Shown here: positions 47,659-60,100 of the stretch, piece by piece
Position numbering within the stretch: the first letter of the stretch is position 1
How the letters are laid out: every line of letters starts with the position of its first letter
Assembly: GCA_021432635.1 (NCBI GenBank)
Contig: MU270027.1
Location: forward strand, 682,001-746,000
Length of the DNA stretch: 64,000 nucleotides
Origin: Thozetella sp. PMI_491
Lineage: Eukaryota; Ascomycota; Sordariomycetes; Chaetosphaeriales; Chaetosphaeriaceae
Direction: 5' to 3'
Position numbers and translations under genes: made by a program
The notes under the pieces: model-generated
Seen by the model: only the letters and a program-made list of their open reading frames with translations
Told to the model about the DNA's origin: nothing
Databases searched by the model: none

Positions 47659-49224
47659 CTATTTTCTCTTCTTTTCCTCGGATATCTTAGCAGCCCCGGT
47701 CTGGGGGCCATGGCCGGATCTGAGATAGACAGAGAATAGCTTCCAAAGCACCAAGGCGAATCCAAGAAGGATTGCGGCTGAGGTGCCAACATTGATCCAT
47801 TTCGACCCACCCAAGTCCAATACAGGCACTCTGATGGCACTGGTGAGGCGTTCGCCCTGCGCAGGTCGAGGTTCGACGTGCCAGAACACGGTCCGCGGCC
47901 CAAAGAGCCCGTCGTAGCCTAGGTTTGCCCTGTCAAATGGATTCGTTGGAAACTTGGTGCCCTCTTCTGCAACACAAGCCCAGAACACGGTGGGATACGG
48001 CACATCGATACTTCGATAGCCGCCTTGTAGAGGCGACAGATAGCGAAGGTGCAGTGGGATCTCGACGGTCCATGCCTGCCGCTCCTCAGAGGTGGGGGCC
48101 GCGAGCTCGATGAGCAGAGCAGATCCCCATAACTTCATGACATAATCCGGAGCCTCCAGGTCTACAGGCTGGGAGGTGTACCGGAGCGCAGTTAGATTTT
48201 TCGAAGCTAAGAAGAGCTCGTCGGACAGCTGGTATTGGTCTGAGAAGATGGTCCGCGGTAGAGGGAGGTATGCATGTGGTTTACATTGCTCTTCCTCCCT
48301 CGGCGGCTTGTTCGACTCCAAGACGATCTGGAGCGTCGGATGAAGGCCCGTGGGCCGCAAGAAATTGGCGGAGAAGGTCGAGTCGGCATCTCTGTGTCTT
48401 GACGGGAAGGAAAACAGCGTTCCCGAGGGGGTCTTGTCTTGGCCGAGGACGGAGAGGAGGCCCGAGACACCGAGCTCGTGAGGCTCGAGGTTTGGCGGTG
48501 TGTCGGGAGCTAGGATGCCAAGCTCTGTCCGGTGCTGCGGCTGTGAAGTGAGTTCCAGGCGCTGCTTCTGATATGGCCACAGTGCCGTGACCTTGAGTAC
48601 GTGAGAAATGGCATCATAAGATACGTCGAGAGAGACTACCTCCTTCAGGCGGCCGACTCTTGCCCGACATGCGCTGTCTGTATTTGCGCACAAATGCTGC
48701 TCAACGTACGGCAGCAGGGCTGAGAGGCTCTCGAGGGGCTGGAAATACTGGAGAGCGGCCGAATGAGAGAACCGTGCCACCGGGAGTGGCGTGAAGGACT
48801 CTCTCGGAGTGGAACATAGAATACCCCCGAAACTCTTTTCTAGGAGGGAGCATAGCTGCGGCCTGTGGGTGGCGGTCAGATCATATCAAGAACATGCTGG
48901 TTGGGGGGGCGCTCGACGCGACGCTTACGAGTCCTTCCCGCTTTCCTGCCGGGGCGTATAAAAGAGGTGGAATCCTGGGCTCAACCTTGAGACCAATGGG
49001 CTCAGAGCCTTGTACGGCCGGTGGCTGACCCATCGGATATGAAGCTCATGGGAATCCTCCAAGAGGGCGCTCAGTTCCTGCGGAAGCTCGTCTAGCGCGA
49101 GTGTCAGTCGATCCTCACGTGCGGCGTCGAGATCCGGGCCGCGGACGGAACCCCCATCGTTTTGGATGGTCGAGGGGTCCACTGATGTCCCGGGCTGCTG
49201 GATATAGGTGATACGTTCTCGCAT
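47659..49224 (-). CDS. pbn1: Pbn1/PIG-X-like subunit of GPI mannosyltransferase I
   Basis: Two exons on the minus strand: 49224-48929 and 48862-47659, giving about 499 residues. The intron has donor GTAAGC and acceptor CCCACAG, and the split codon TC|G keeps frame. Pbn1/PIG-X is the ER-membrane partner of the Gpi14/PIG-M mannosyltransferase that adds the first mannose to the GPI-anchor precursor. In yeast it also helps ER protein folding. The C-terminal half shows the PIG-X pattern, with TVEIPLHLRYLSPLQGGYRS, then VPYPTVFWAC. A single membrane segment (about residues 460-482, NVGTSAAILLGFALVLWKLF) sits near the end, followed by a lysine-rich tail EEKKRK, which could be an ER-retrieval signal. 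No cleavable signal peptide is evident, as in yeast Pbn1, which has one C-terminal membrane anchor and a lumenal body. Confidence 0.9.
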
Positions 49225-50109
49225 GACGGCTAGTGGTTACGACCGAAAACCCCTTGCGGAAGCGCGGCCCTCGTGCACTGGATTGAGAAGCCGACAGGCC
49301 TAATAGTATGTGGTCCGTAGAGAAGGCACTTCGCAGCTCCTCCCTAAAATGCGGACCGTGTTGCGTGCCTGGATCGATGCCCCCTGGCGGTAGCGTAATG
49401 CGCGTTGCCGGGTTGGGGTCCGGGTGACCCTCTGGCAGCCGTCTGGACTAGTGGCTCCGGCTGCTCGAATGGGCGAGTGTCGGTGTGGGGAGAGTAGAAA
49501 AAGAAGAAACGCGGCCGACAACCCCTACCGCGACATCCCTGGTAGCAAGCGACTCGAGAGGCCAGATGATGGCGCCTTCCTTCTTCCATCTCACCCTGGG
49601 CGGCGATCCCGAGTTGGGTGGCAGCTGCAGCCGGCCGAGGACAGCTGGCGGATTGCTCCTGTGGAGGCCACTCGAAGGCACGTGCAGTCCCGGCCCGCAA
49701 AGGGCGTTCGCTCACTGGCGGTTGCGCCTGGCAAATTGCTCCTTGGGTTTACCAAAAGGCTTCACCGGAAGGCATCGCGCTAAGCCCCTTCTGGTGACCG
49801 GCGGGCAGCGCTCAGCCGCCCTGTTGGACGATAGCCCCGTTCGGACCACGACCTCGACAACGAAGTCCCCGGTGACCCAAAGAGCCAGTGTCTTCTTTTT
49901 CCTTCCCACTGCGTCTTTTCCCACTCTCCCCAGCCTGGCCTGGATCCTTTCCTTTCCAAATACAGTGCACCAAGAGGATGCAGAAAACCATCGCGATCGC
50001 TTCGAAACCGAACGCGCCAGTCGTTGTCTCATAGCGAGCGAAACACCGACCCGCTGCCCCTCACCGGCTTATCCGCCCGGCCGCCCAGACGGCCGGCACC
50101 TACCCCACG
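49225..50109. promoter_or_regulatory. divergent promoter region (Pbn1 / caspase-like gene)
   Basis: About 885 bases between divergent start codons. The right half is pyrimidine-rich just before the start of the caspase-like gene (near 49890-49960), as in many fungal promoters. Frames of up to 224 codons pass through it but carry no recognisable domain and do not splice convincingly into the downstream gene. Confidence 0.45.
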
Positions 50110-53100
50110 ATGGACAACGGTTCATCTTTTATGACGCTGCGCACGCGGCGCCCGAATGACGGGAGCAGCCTGAGCAGCGCAGACTCGACTGTACGTCGTC
50201 CCCGATGCGTCTCGCCCTGTCTCTGTCGCCTCACTACCCCCGACCCGAGTGGTTGTGTGTGCGTGTGTGCGTGTGTGCGTGTGTCTCGTGCTGTGCTTAC
50301 TTTGCCTCTCTCTGATAGTATGGCTCCGCCAGCGAGGGCTGCATGCCAGCAACCCACGATATCAGCCGCGTGAGCTACCATGTTAAGCATTTAGAGAATT
50401 TTGTTACGACCCTACAAGACGTATGTCACCCCCCTTTGTCCTGCGCTGCCTAGTAGTAGGGACCGGTGAGAGCCAGGCTGATCTAGCTGTCCAGTCTGCC
50501 AACCGGGCGTTTCCCAACCGCGGCCGGCCATCGCAGCGGTACACCAACGTCCAGGCTCTTTTATTGCATTGGAAGAGCGATGACTTGTTTGTGCTTCCCG
50601 AGCTGGAGGACCTGGAGAAGACGTTGCGTGAGGAGTACCACTTTGAGACCGACATCTTCGCCATTCCGTCCGAGAACTCCCATCTCGAGTTGATGCTCCG
50701 GGTCGGAGAGCTCATCAAGAAGCACGAGGGCGAAGACACCCTGTTCTTGGTCTACTACGGCGGCCATGCCAAGATAGATGAATCGCGGCAGAGCACATGG
50801 TGCGCGTATGTCAAGATCCCGGGCCCCTTGCTACCGCGAGTGTTGTCACTAACCAATCGCTAGAACCCGCCGCGCCTCGTCTCCCTGGCTGCAGTGGTCT
50901 GCCATTCAGACACTGCTCGAGAGGTCGGCTTCGGATGTGCTGATCCTTCTTGATTGCTGTGCCGGCGCGGCCAGTGCCACGTTCCCCAACGGCCAGAGCA
51001 TCACCGAGACCATCTCGGCCTCGAGCTGGGATGCCATCGCCCCGGACCCGGGCCGTTACTCTTTCACCAACGCCCTGATAGAAGTACTAACCGAGTGGAG
51101 GATTCGGTCCTTCTCCGCCGCCATGCTCCACGCCGAGATTCTTGCTCGTCTCAAGCATCCGCGGCCCATTTTGATCAACGGAAAGCAGTTCGAAGCCCGT
51201 TCCACACCCGTCCACTTCATGATGACGTCCAACCATAAGGCGCCAAGTATCGAGCTCAGCGCCATTAAATTGAACGGCAGGAGGCCCATTACACCACCCA
51301 TTGACCTGCCTTACCAGCTTCCGTCGTCCGAGTCGAGCCAAGCCATGGTCGGGAGATCGACGGCCGAGCTGGCCCCGGCCCCGGCCCACGATGCAGTAGT
51401 TCCCCAAGTCAGCGACCCTGATATTAACCAACCCCATGTCATGATCTCGCTAGCTCTGGAGGATGACCAACATCTTGAGCTGAATGCCTGGGAGCAGTGG
51501 CTGGCCAACTTCCCGGCCCTGGCCAAACATGTAAAGATCCAGGGCGTGTTCCGAAGCCATTCCACCCTTCTCTTACTCTCGCTTCCCGTCATGGTCTGGG
51601 ATCTGTTGCCAGATGATCCCGCGTATTCTTTCGTCGCCTTCATCCGATCGAACAATCTTATTCGCGAGTCACCACCAGCACAACAGCCCAGCGTCGTGCC
51701 CGACGCTGCGGGCGTTTCCCAAACCCCCGCCGTGCCACAGCCACCAATGCCACAGCGCCAACCACCGCAGCCCCCTCGCGGTCCCACATACCCAACGGAT
51801 GACATGTCGGAGCGGGACTCCAGGGACCGCGAATCGATTGGCGGCTCCACGATGGTAGAAACGCTGGCACTTCGCCCCCCCGGTCTGCGACCAATCCCTT
51901 CGACTGATAACTTTACCCACATGGAGGACGCACATCCTGCCTCGCAACCCTACGGGATGCATGGAGCCTCACCAATGGCGTGGGCGCATCCCCCAGGCTC
52001 CTCGGCCGGATCGAGACACGATGCTGGGTTTGACTTCAACTTTAGCCACTTGGCTCGGCAGAATACTGCGCCTCCCGCCCTTCCACGCATTGGAGGCTCA
52101 GGACCCTCGCCGATGGAGTCGATAGCAAGGACGATGATTCTCAACCAGTCGCGCAGCTCGAAGAGGACAATCATAACCGCAGAGCATGTCCCTGAGGGGC
52201 CTCCACTGGCGGACCACGTCGTACAGCGTCTGGAGGAGTATTTCCAGAAGGAACATGAGCCGAACGTGGCGGTCACCGAGTTCCTCGCCTCGAACTTTGG
52301 TGTCGAGACGGACGACATTCGGCTTTGGTTCCACCACCGCCGCGAGGAGGAAAAGTGCACCCACAATCTCCAGCAGGTCAAGTTTGACGACATTGCGCCA
52401 GCGATGAGGGAAGGGTCCCGGATGATTCTCGCAGGGCAGCTGAACAATCTGCTCGAGATCTTCCCCTCCAAGAGCGTGCTCCTCGTTGATCTTCGATCGT
52501 CGATTGACTACGAAAAGTCTCACATCCACGATGCCATCAACCTACGCACCCCGCTCAGCTTCGTGCAAGCGGCTACGCTTGAGATGATTCAGGACACCTT
52601 TGTCGATAATCACAGCCAAAGGAACTTTGCCAAGTGGTACCAATCTCGCTGTGTTGTGTTTTACGACAGGGGGGTCGAGTACACTTGGGAGTGTCCCGTG
52701 GCCGACGCACTGCTCGAGAAGTTCAAGAGGCAGGGCTGGCCCGGGCAATTCTTCATTCTTAAGGGCCACTTCAAGGAGTTCTCTGTCTCATTTGACAAGT
52801 ACATCAGCGGCACCAGGATGACCCAGCAGGCCAAGGACTATGCGGATAGCCTGCGTCAGCAGCCGACTCCGACCCAGGTATGTTGCCACAATTCGTCGAC
52901 CATCGCTTTCCAGACAAGACTAACGAGCAAGCAGGAGGAGGCACAGAGGAAGCACGCTGCGTACGACGCTTGGCTCCATCTTTTCACGAGCGAAGATCGG
53001 GTGCCTCCCATCGAGCTCGTCCCGCACAAGCGGGTCGAGCGTATGCAGGCCGTGGAGCAGCACCAACGGGAGCTCGAGGCCGAGTTTGAGACGCGCTTTC

Positions 53101-53564
53101 CGGCGCTCTGGAGGAAAGCGCAGGCCTTGAGGCCGGCGGAAGCGCCGATGAGCAAGGCAGGAGCTGGCTCGAGCGACATGGGATGGATGGCAGCGCCGTC
53201 CGACGACAGATGGACCCCTGACAACGCGTCCGACCTCAAGGCGGGCCTTGTTGGCCACCTGGACCGCGGCCTCGACAAGATGCGCCAGGCAGGCGGGTTC
53301 CCGTCGGGCTACTCGACATCACCGGACCCGCTCCCACGACCCGGGAAGGAAGCATACACAGACAAGCTCGGGGAGCGCGTAGACCGGTATTCGGACGACT
53401 TCGACGAGATCGACCCGAAGGGCGAAGGCTGGAAGAATGATCCGGCTTTCCAACTCGCCGGTGCGGGGTCCAAGCAAGAGAGCACGGGCGAAACAGCGGA
53501 TGAGCAGAGGAGGAAAGGGAGACGGCCACTGTGGAACAGGTTAAGAAGCACCGGGAACAGGTGA
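50110..53564 (+). CDS. caspase-like / homeodomain-like / rhodanese-like multidomain protein
   Basis: Five exons: 50110-50190, 50319-50420, 50495-50805, 50864-52877 and 52935-53564, giving about 1045 residues. All junctions keep frame. The last intron is 57 bp and in frame (GTATGT, CTAAC, GCAG), so it could be mistaken for coding. The N-terminal third (about 45-270) is a peptidase C14-like domain: FLVYYGGHA puts the histidine at 152, and LILLDCCAGA puts the candidate catalytic cysteine at 196 or 197. A long Pro/Gln-rich linker follows. Around 595-665 there is a helical segment ending in DDIRLWFHHRREEEK, resembling a homeodomain recognition helix. Residues about 685-815 resemble a rhodanese/phosphatase-associated fold (LLVDLRSSIDYEKSHIHDAI). 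Its expected active-site loop reads CVVFYDRGVEYTWE, without the usual catalytic loop, so it is probably a binding module. The tail is charged. I infer a regulatory protease or scaffold; the substrate is unknown. Confidence 0.85.
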
Positions 53565-54921
53565 GGGAGGATTGAACGGGGGTGGTTAAAACGGCGTTTA
53601 GGAGTGGCGACACTGCAAAACTGGGCTTCTATACCTTTTTTCGGTCTCTTTTTCTTCTCCTTTGTGTTTTGGCTGGATACCTATTTGATTGTCAAACGGG
53701 ACGCACATTGGAAAGCGGGGCAGTGAGCATACAGGGAACTTGGGTGCAAAGGGCGGCGGTGTATGTACCATAGAGAAAGTCTACCAAGACACCATTCAAT
53801 CTAGTGCATGGTACAATTCTCGTTTGATTTGGAAGATTGGAAATGTGTAGCGCCACTGTGGCGAGCTGCTAGGCGGTGTGTGGCAACAGGAGTTTGCAAT
53901 TTCGTCTAGGCCCTTCCGGCGTCTCGATGGCGAACGGCGAGGCTGGCAGAAGGGGTTTGTTTACATTATACCGCATGCGGCCGCTTTACGGTCGCAGCGG
54001 TGATGATGGTGCCAGGGGGAGAGCGACGCTTGGGCTGGCAGAGGGTACAGCACAGTGCAGACAGGACCTAAAAAAGGTAGGTACAGTAGAGAGGTAAGGT
54101 CAGGTAGTTAGACTAGTGGCGTCCGCCCGAGCGGGTAAAGGCCCCCGAGCTAGTCAGGGTAGGTAGGCTTAGGTCATCACAGCCCATCACAGCCCATCAC
54201 AGCCCGCCCACGCGCCAACCCTTTTCACCCAACGCCAGTGCGAAGTGCGGGACGGACGGGAAAGAGCAGCCCATACGGGGGGTGCTTTTTTGGATTGCTC
54301 GATGCGGCAATGTTGAGCGAACGTGAGGGGGAAGGGGGAGGAGGGAAGAGAGAGACACTGAGCTCAGGGCACCCACCGCAAATGCTCACCGTTTCTGGGT
54401 TCGTGTCCGTCAGCAGGCAGAGACAGAGAGAGAGAGAGAAAGAGAGGAAGAGAAGTGTTGAGGAATTGCTACATCGAGGCATAATTTGACATGCTACGCG
54501 TTGCCGCCGATTCGCCCGAATGCCTCTGCATCCCATTCCCTTTCTCCTTCCCTCCCCTCCGTTCCCTTTCTCCCCCCACACCCTCTCCTTTCCGTCTTTC
54601 TTTCTCAGTGTCTCTCTGCGTGTATGTATTTCTCTCTTTGCGACCCGTCTTCGGGGTCTGTGGTCCTTTTTGGTATTTTCATGCATGCGATAAAAAAAAA
54701 TAGACAGGCCGCAAAATGCCTCCAAAAGGGGCCTCAATCCTACAACCATGTTTTCCATCCCCCTCCTACCCCCCTCCCCCCCCTTCCCTCTTTCCCCGTA
54801 CCGCTGGCCAACCAGTAACTAGAGACGATCCCTCGTAACGCCGTAATACACGCGTGGAGCCTCGCAGAAAGGACGTTTCCTGCAATTCCTGCCTAACCAC
54901 TGTGCTGTGTCGCGACGAGCT
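53565..54921. other. 3'-3' intergenic region
   Basis: Between convergent genes. It contains CATCACAGCC three times in tandem (54175-54204), a purine GA tract near 54420-54455, and pyrimidine-rich DNA on the plus strand at 54530-54640. Frames in the GA/CT tracts (up to 177 codons) are low-complexity artefacts. No gene is called. Confidence 0.5.
54175..54204 (+). repeat. three tandem copies of CATCACAGCC
   Basis: Three adjacent 10-bp copies without mismatch, just after a segment rich in AGGTAGG words. It lies in the 3' region of the caspase-like gene. Confidence 0.85.
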
Positions 54922-57189
54922 CTACAGACTGACCTCAGCGGCGAGCGCCCGCAGCGCCGAACGGTCGTCCCACTCGTCGCCCTGGAGGTTCCTCAGGTCG
55001 AAGAGGCCGAAGAACACCATGTCGTCCTCGGTCAGGCAATCGACATCCTCCACACTTGCCACCCCCGCCACCTCGACGAGGCACTCCCGGAAAATGGTCC
55101 GCTGGTAGCACTCGTCCGGGCTCGACCGGCTCTCATTTTTGTCCGCGATCAGCGATACCAGGTTGCCGAAGGCGCATAGCCACAGCACCGCCGGCCGGAG
55201 CTCTTGAAGTCGCAGTCCGCTCATCCTGCGCCCCTTGCCCTTGACAGTGCTGGTGCTGTTGCTGCTGGCGCGTCCGCTCGAGCCCCGCCTCATCCCTGAA
55301 GCTTCGAACAGAGCTGGGTCTAGATTTGCGAGCTCGGGTTCGTCCATACCGAGTCCTTGGGAGACCAGGGAACCTTCCATCCCTGCCCCCGCGCGATCCA
55401 ATCCCGAGATGGTGCCCATTATGCCTCGCAAGTGCGTCGCCAGGAGGTCCAGCAGTACGGCATAGCCGCCTACGTTGCGAGGCCAGTCCGGTAGTAGCTC
55501 CTTGAGGTACAACAGGCCGGCAATTCGCAGCGCGGGTTCGAGGTGCCCACCTTCGCCGAGGGGGCTGGGAATGATCAAGCCTCCCGATAAATGCAGCCGG
55601 TGGTTCGTGATGTAGTTTTCGTTAGCGAGCGGCTCGTCCACAGCCGTCGCCGCCGCGCTGGGTATGTCAGACGGGTCGTCCGGCGGGTTGAACGGGTTGG
55701 CAGGGCCGGTGCCGGTGGTCGAGGGATCGCGCAGCGGGGCTGGGTGAACCAGTAGGTCATGCGTTACCGCATGAAGTTCGTCAGTAAAAGCGTGGGGGTC
55801 GAATGCGATAGGGATTATGGAGGGGACGGTCGGCACACTGGCCGACGAACCCGGGGATGGAGTGGGCGGCGTTGTCGAGCGGGCTAGGCGAACCGCCGAG
55901 GTAAAGATAGCCAGATTTGTGAGAGACGTGATGGTGATTGGAGATATTTGGAGTGACGACAGGGACTCGGTCAGGATGCTGGTAGCCTGATTGCGCGTGA
56001 GAAGCGGAACAACCGTCGAGACTGGCGAGAAGCTTCGGGCAAAGGGGATATAAGGCGTCGTCGCGAGCGCCACGGCACCCTTTAGATCAGTCCTGTCGAA
56101 ACGTGAGCTCGGTGTCTCTCCTCAAAGCCTCGCGGGACGTCTTTTGTCAATGCTCACTTGTGTATCTTGGATATCAACGCTGGGCCGAGCCCGCTCAAGC
56201 CCCCGTTCATCTCGATGACCTTCTGGAGCCCCCGCATGTGCATATACCAATGGTCAAGCCTACCAACACAGCTCTGTCCCGTCGTCTCAGTTAGCCGTTT
56301 GCACGAGAAGAGGAGCACCATGGCAGTGCGCGGCCGGCACAGGAGAACTCACGCCCATCAAAGCTAATGCCAGAATGCACTCGACCGTCACCGGGTCGAC
56401 TCCCTTGTTCTGGCCCAGCTTCCGGTTCAGGATTGCGCATATCTTGGAGATGTGGTACGAGAAACCCTTGGAATCCAGGCTCTCGTTGAGAACCATCTCC
56501 GAGATGGAGCCCGTCATGAGAACACAGTGTAGTGCGGCCAGGTCCTTGATCACCATGTAGTAGAAGTCGCTGCTTTTGATGGGATTGTAGGTCAGAATGT
56601 CCTCGTAAGGGTAAATATTCCGCGGCACATAGGCGAAGTAGTGGTGGAACAGTTTTCGATTCTCGGCCGACATATAGGTCGGCAGATCTTGGGCCGAGAG
56701 GTGCTGCTGCTGACCGGAGGGCAGAGGGCTCGCCCCGGGGGAAGGGGAGAGGTCGAATGGCTGCGTGCTCAGGAATGTCGGCGTCCGGAGCCCCTCGCTC
56801 ATCACCGGTGATGATGTCTGCGACGACCGCCGGGACGAGGAATCTGATGTCGAGCTCGCCGTCGACATCTGATCCTTAGCCACCCTCCTTTTCCCCTTTC
56901 TGCCCAGGCTCAACCCGGGCTGGAGAGAAGTCTCTCCATCCTCGGGCTCCCTCCGTTGCCTCCTGGTGCTCTCCGGCTTCGGCTCCTGGCCCTTGGATAC
57001 GAACCGGAACTCTCTCTGCGGCGTGGGTTCCGATGTCCCGGATTTCTTAGCCGACGAGGTTCCTGGGGTGAAGGCCTGCGGGTATGAGTTCACAAAGGAG
57101 AGGCCATTGAACTTCTGCTTGGACACCTGGAGGCCCCTCCGGGTGTGAACGAGGTGGCCGTTCTGCACGGTGGCGTTGAAGTGATCCAT
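54922..57189 (-). CDS. fungal transcription-factor-domain protein lacking a zinc cluster
   Basis: Three exons on the minus strand: 57189-56353, 56273-56158 and 56092-54922, giving about 707 residues. Intron 1 (GTGAGT, GGGACAG) joins LALALMG to SCVGRLDHWYMHMRGLQ. Intron 2 (GTGAGC, CGACAG) joins ISKIHK to TDLKGAVALATTPYIPF. The start MDHFNATVQNGHL opens a Ser/Pro/Lys-rich disordered region with basic blocks (RRQRREPE, GRKGKRR) that could direct nuclear import. From about residue 175, FHHYFAYVPRNIYPYEDI, then FYYMVIKDLAALHCVLMTGS and WYMHMRGLQKVIEMNGGL, match the regulatory domain typical of fungal Zn2Cys6 proteins. No cysteine cluster is present upstream and no exon carrying one is visible. Many fungal proteins have this form and are of unknown function. 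It is probably a nuclear regulator that does not bind DNA through a zinc cluster. Confidence 0.85.
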
Positions 57190-60100
57190 CCTCGCGTCGT
57201 CTTGCCCTCTCTTCTCACAGACTCTCCGGGGTCCTGATGCGGGATGTCCCTTTGGGGACGGCAGCTAACAGCAGTCGTACGCGAGCACAGACTGGCGAGA
57301 AAGGGAAAAGATAGCGGTGGGAAAAGCTGTGGCTGGACGGGACAGTGAGGCCAGCCAGGGGTTGGTCCTGCAAGTCGACCGAGAAGCACACACAAGTTAT
57401 CCGGGACGCTTGAAGGTCGGTCGGGGTGGAGACGGGGGGGGGGGGGGGGGGGGAGGGGGGGCGTGGGATATGATATCAAAACCGGGCAGGATAGGCGGCG
57501 GCAGGGCAGCAGCCAAGCAGTCTGGATAGGAGGAGGGGTGGTGCTCAGGGCGAATGGGTATGCCCTTCTTATGATATCCCGAAAAGAGAAAAGGGGGGAA
57601 ATTTAGATACGCGGACCGCAGTTGCCTCTTTTTTTAACGGGATTACTACTCATGGGCGAATCGATATCGCCCCCGACGGGGATGCCAAAGCGCCCATTCC
57701 CTGACGGCCCTGGCCGGGCGGGTGTGCACACACAGATGGGCATCGGCGGCGGCGGCCAAGCAAGTACATGCGCTCAATGGATATGATGGACGGCCGCTCG
57801 TTCATGGGTGCGATGGCTAAGCCGGGACGGAGCCAGGTCCCAGCCGACTAAGGAGTTGCTCCCACTCCCTCGTGGTCTATCCCTGTGCGCCACGGCCACC
57901 GCACCTCCCCTATTCATACTTGTAATAGCCCATCTACATGCGGTACGTACCCGCATGCAGCAGACGGACCCAGGAGCAGGACCCAGGAGCACGGGGCCTG
58001 GCAAGTCGTCTGGCTGCGGTGCTACAGAAAGCCACCCCATACGAGTATGCTGGGCGTGGACGCCGGTGGTGGCCCGCTAAGCTGTATAAGGTGAAGTTTC
58101 CGCATTAGGAAATCTACTGAGATTTCGTACCTGAAGTATCGACACATGAATTATTAGCCCGCCCGTATTAAACAAGCTATCAACGCAGTATAGTGCCGGC
58201 CGGGGGGTGGGAGGGGTGGGCGGGGCGACGGGGGGAGGGGGCCGGCTAGGGTTTCTCTGGCAGATGATGCAGCTGCCCTACAGGCCAGCGGGGCTTCTCT
58301 CTCCTCCACTACTCAGCCGTAGACCACTGGCATCGAACTGCAGACTGGGGGGGAAGGGGGAGGGGGAGGGGGGGCCGGCGGGCGGGAGAGACAGGAGTGT
58401 GAGGCCAGCACAATCTGGAAGTGAGCTGTACATACAATGCTGATGACAGTTTGGGGAGAGGGAGGGAGGGGAGGGGGGGGTTGGAGGAGCACCTACAGCG
58501 CGTTGTGCAGTGCAGTATGGTACTGTACAATGGCAAGGCGCAACGCGGTGCTGTAGTCAGATACTGGACAGCACGATCATACGGTTCGCCTCTCCGTCTT
58601 AGCAAACCGCCCGCTTCTTTCGCCTGGCTCGCCCCTCCGCGCGCCTTATACGACAGCCCTCCCACTGGTCTGCGCAGTCTGCTGCTGCTTGCCTGCAATT
58701 GATTCCACCATAATTCCATCAAAACCCCTCCCAAGGCGCCCCCCACTTCCGCTAGGTCCCGGGCAGGGAGGCTGTCTTCTCTCGCGCACGGCGGTCGAGA
58801 TTAAGTATGAGTTTTTTTTTCTCCTGGCCACGCCGTGCCATCATTCGATACCGTATCGCAGTCCTGCATTCGCCCTCATCCCGGTCGGTGGGGTCCATTC
58901 CCCTGAAGGCTCGCCAAACCGGAACGAGTCAAATCTCGAGGAACGGCGGCCACCGGTTCGCGTTGGCGCACAAGCAAAGGCCCGTTTGGCCTGCTGCGTG
59001 TTGCGGCTCCCGCTAGGACGGCCAAGTGGAGGGGGCTTCGGGAAGGGGGGTCGAAGTACCAGTACGGCGTAGGCATCCGTTCCCTTGGCCGCTGCACGCG
59101 TGCCCATTGCGGGGGAGCTCCTCCACCCCCCCCGTCCCGAACAGTGGGCAGGGTGGTACTGTAGTGGGCAAGGTGGGCTCGCAGGTATTCTTAGACAGAC
59201 GCCGGCGGTCGTTCCAGGGCGAACGAGGTGCAACATTTAAACTGCAGCCTAGCCGGCCCACCTTAAAACAGAGGTCTCACGTCAGCAGCCTTGCAGCGTC
59301 CGACGACCCTACGGCTCCCGGGATAGGGCTGGCGGTCATCTAATCCGATCTGTGGTACGGGAGGGTAGCGCCCCCGGAAGGCCTCGCCGTGCGGGATTAC
59401 AAGCAATGACGGGCCTAGGATTCAGAACACCTACCAGCCGCACACAAGTTCTAAACGGGCAGGACGCCCGCGGCCTCACCGGTAGCATGACGATGGTAAT
59501 AGCACGGTCGTTCCCCCCGTTAGGCTTGAGAAGTCCCAAGAAGCAGAGCCCGCCGGCACCGCACCCGCACCCGCGCCAGAGAGTCGGAGAAATCAGCCCT
59601 AATCATAGTGCCAACCACCTTGCATGCGGGTAAGACTATTACCCAGCCAGTGAGCAGGTGAGCAGGCAATCAAGCGCCGAGGCCAGAGGACCCGTCTGAC
59701 CTGGAGCTGCGTCGCATAGCCAGTCTTGCTGAGCTGCATGCCATTTGAACAGCCCTACTGAGAGCAGGGCCATGACTAACCAAGGCCCCGCAGACGAGTA
59801 GATAGCCGTCTTCGCCGAGCCGCGGTAGGTGGCGGTAGGTTGTTTGATCAATTCCAAATCCCTTGCTTCTCCACGCCTGCTAGACCCCATAGCCCCTAGG
59901 CGGCGCCCATAGATGGAGATGGGTGGGCATGCGCGAGGTGCGAGGTGAGACCCCAGCGGCACGCTGTGCTGGAAGCATCATACCTGGTCAGTCCCACGCG
60001 CCACGATGGACGCTCGTCAGTGGCGATACCACACTGCGATCGCCTCTGAACGGCCGGGAGCCTCGGTAAAAAATTCCTTCCTAACTTCCTAGACGCCACA

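Noticed and set aside
54225..54758. 177-codon minus-strand frame
   Set aside because: It runs through GA/CT-rich low-complexity DNA and has no domain; probably part of 3' untranslated sequence.
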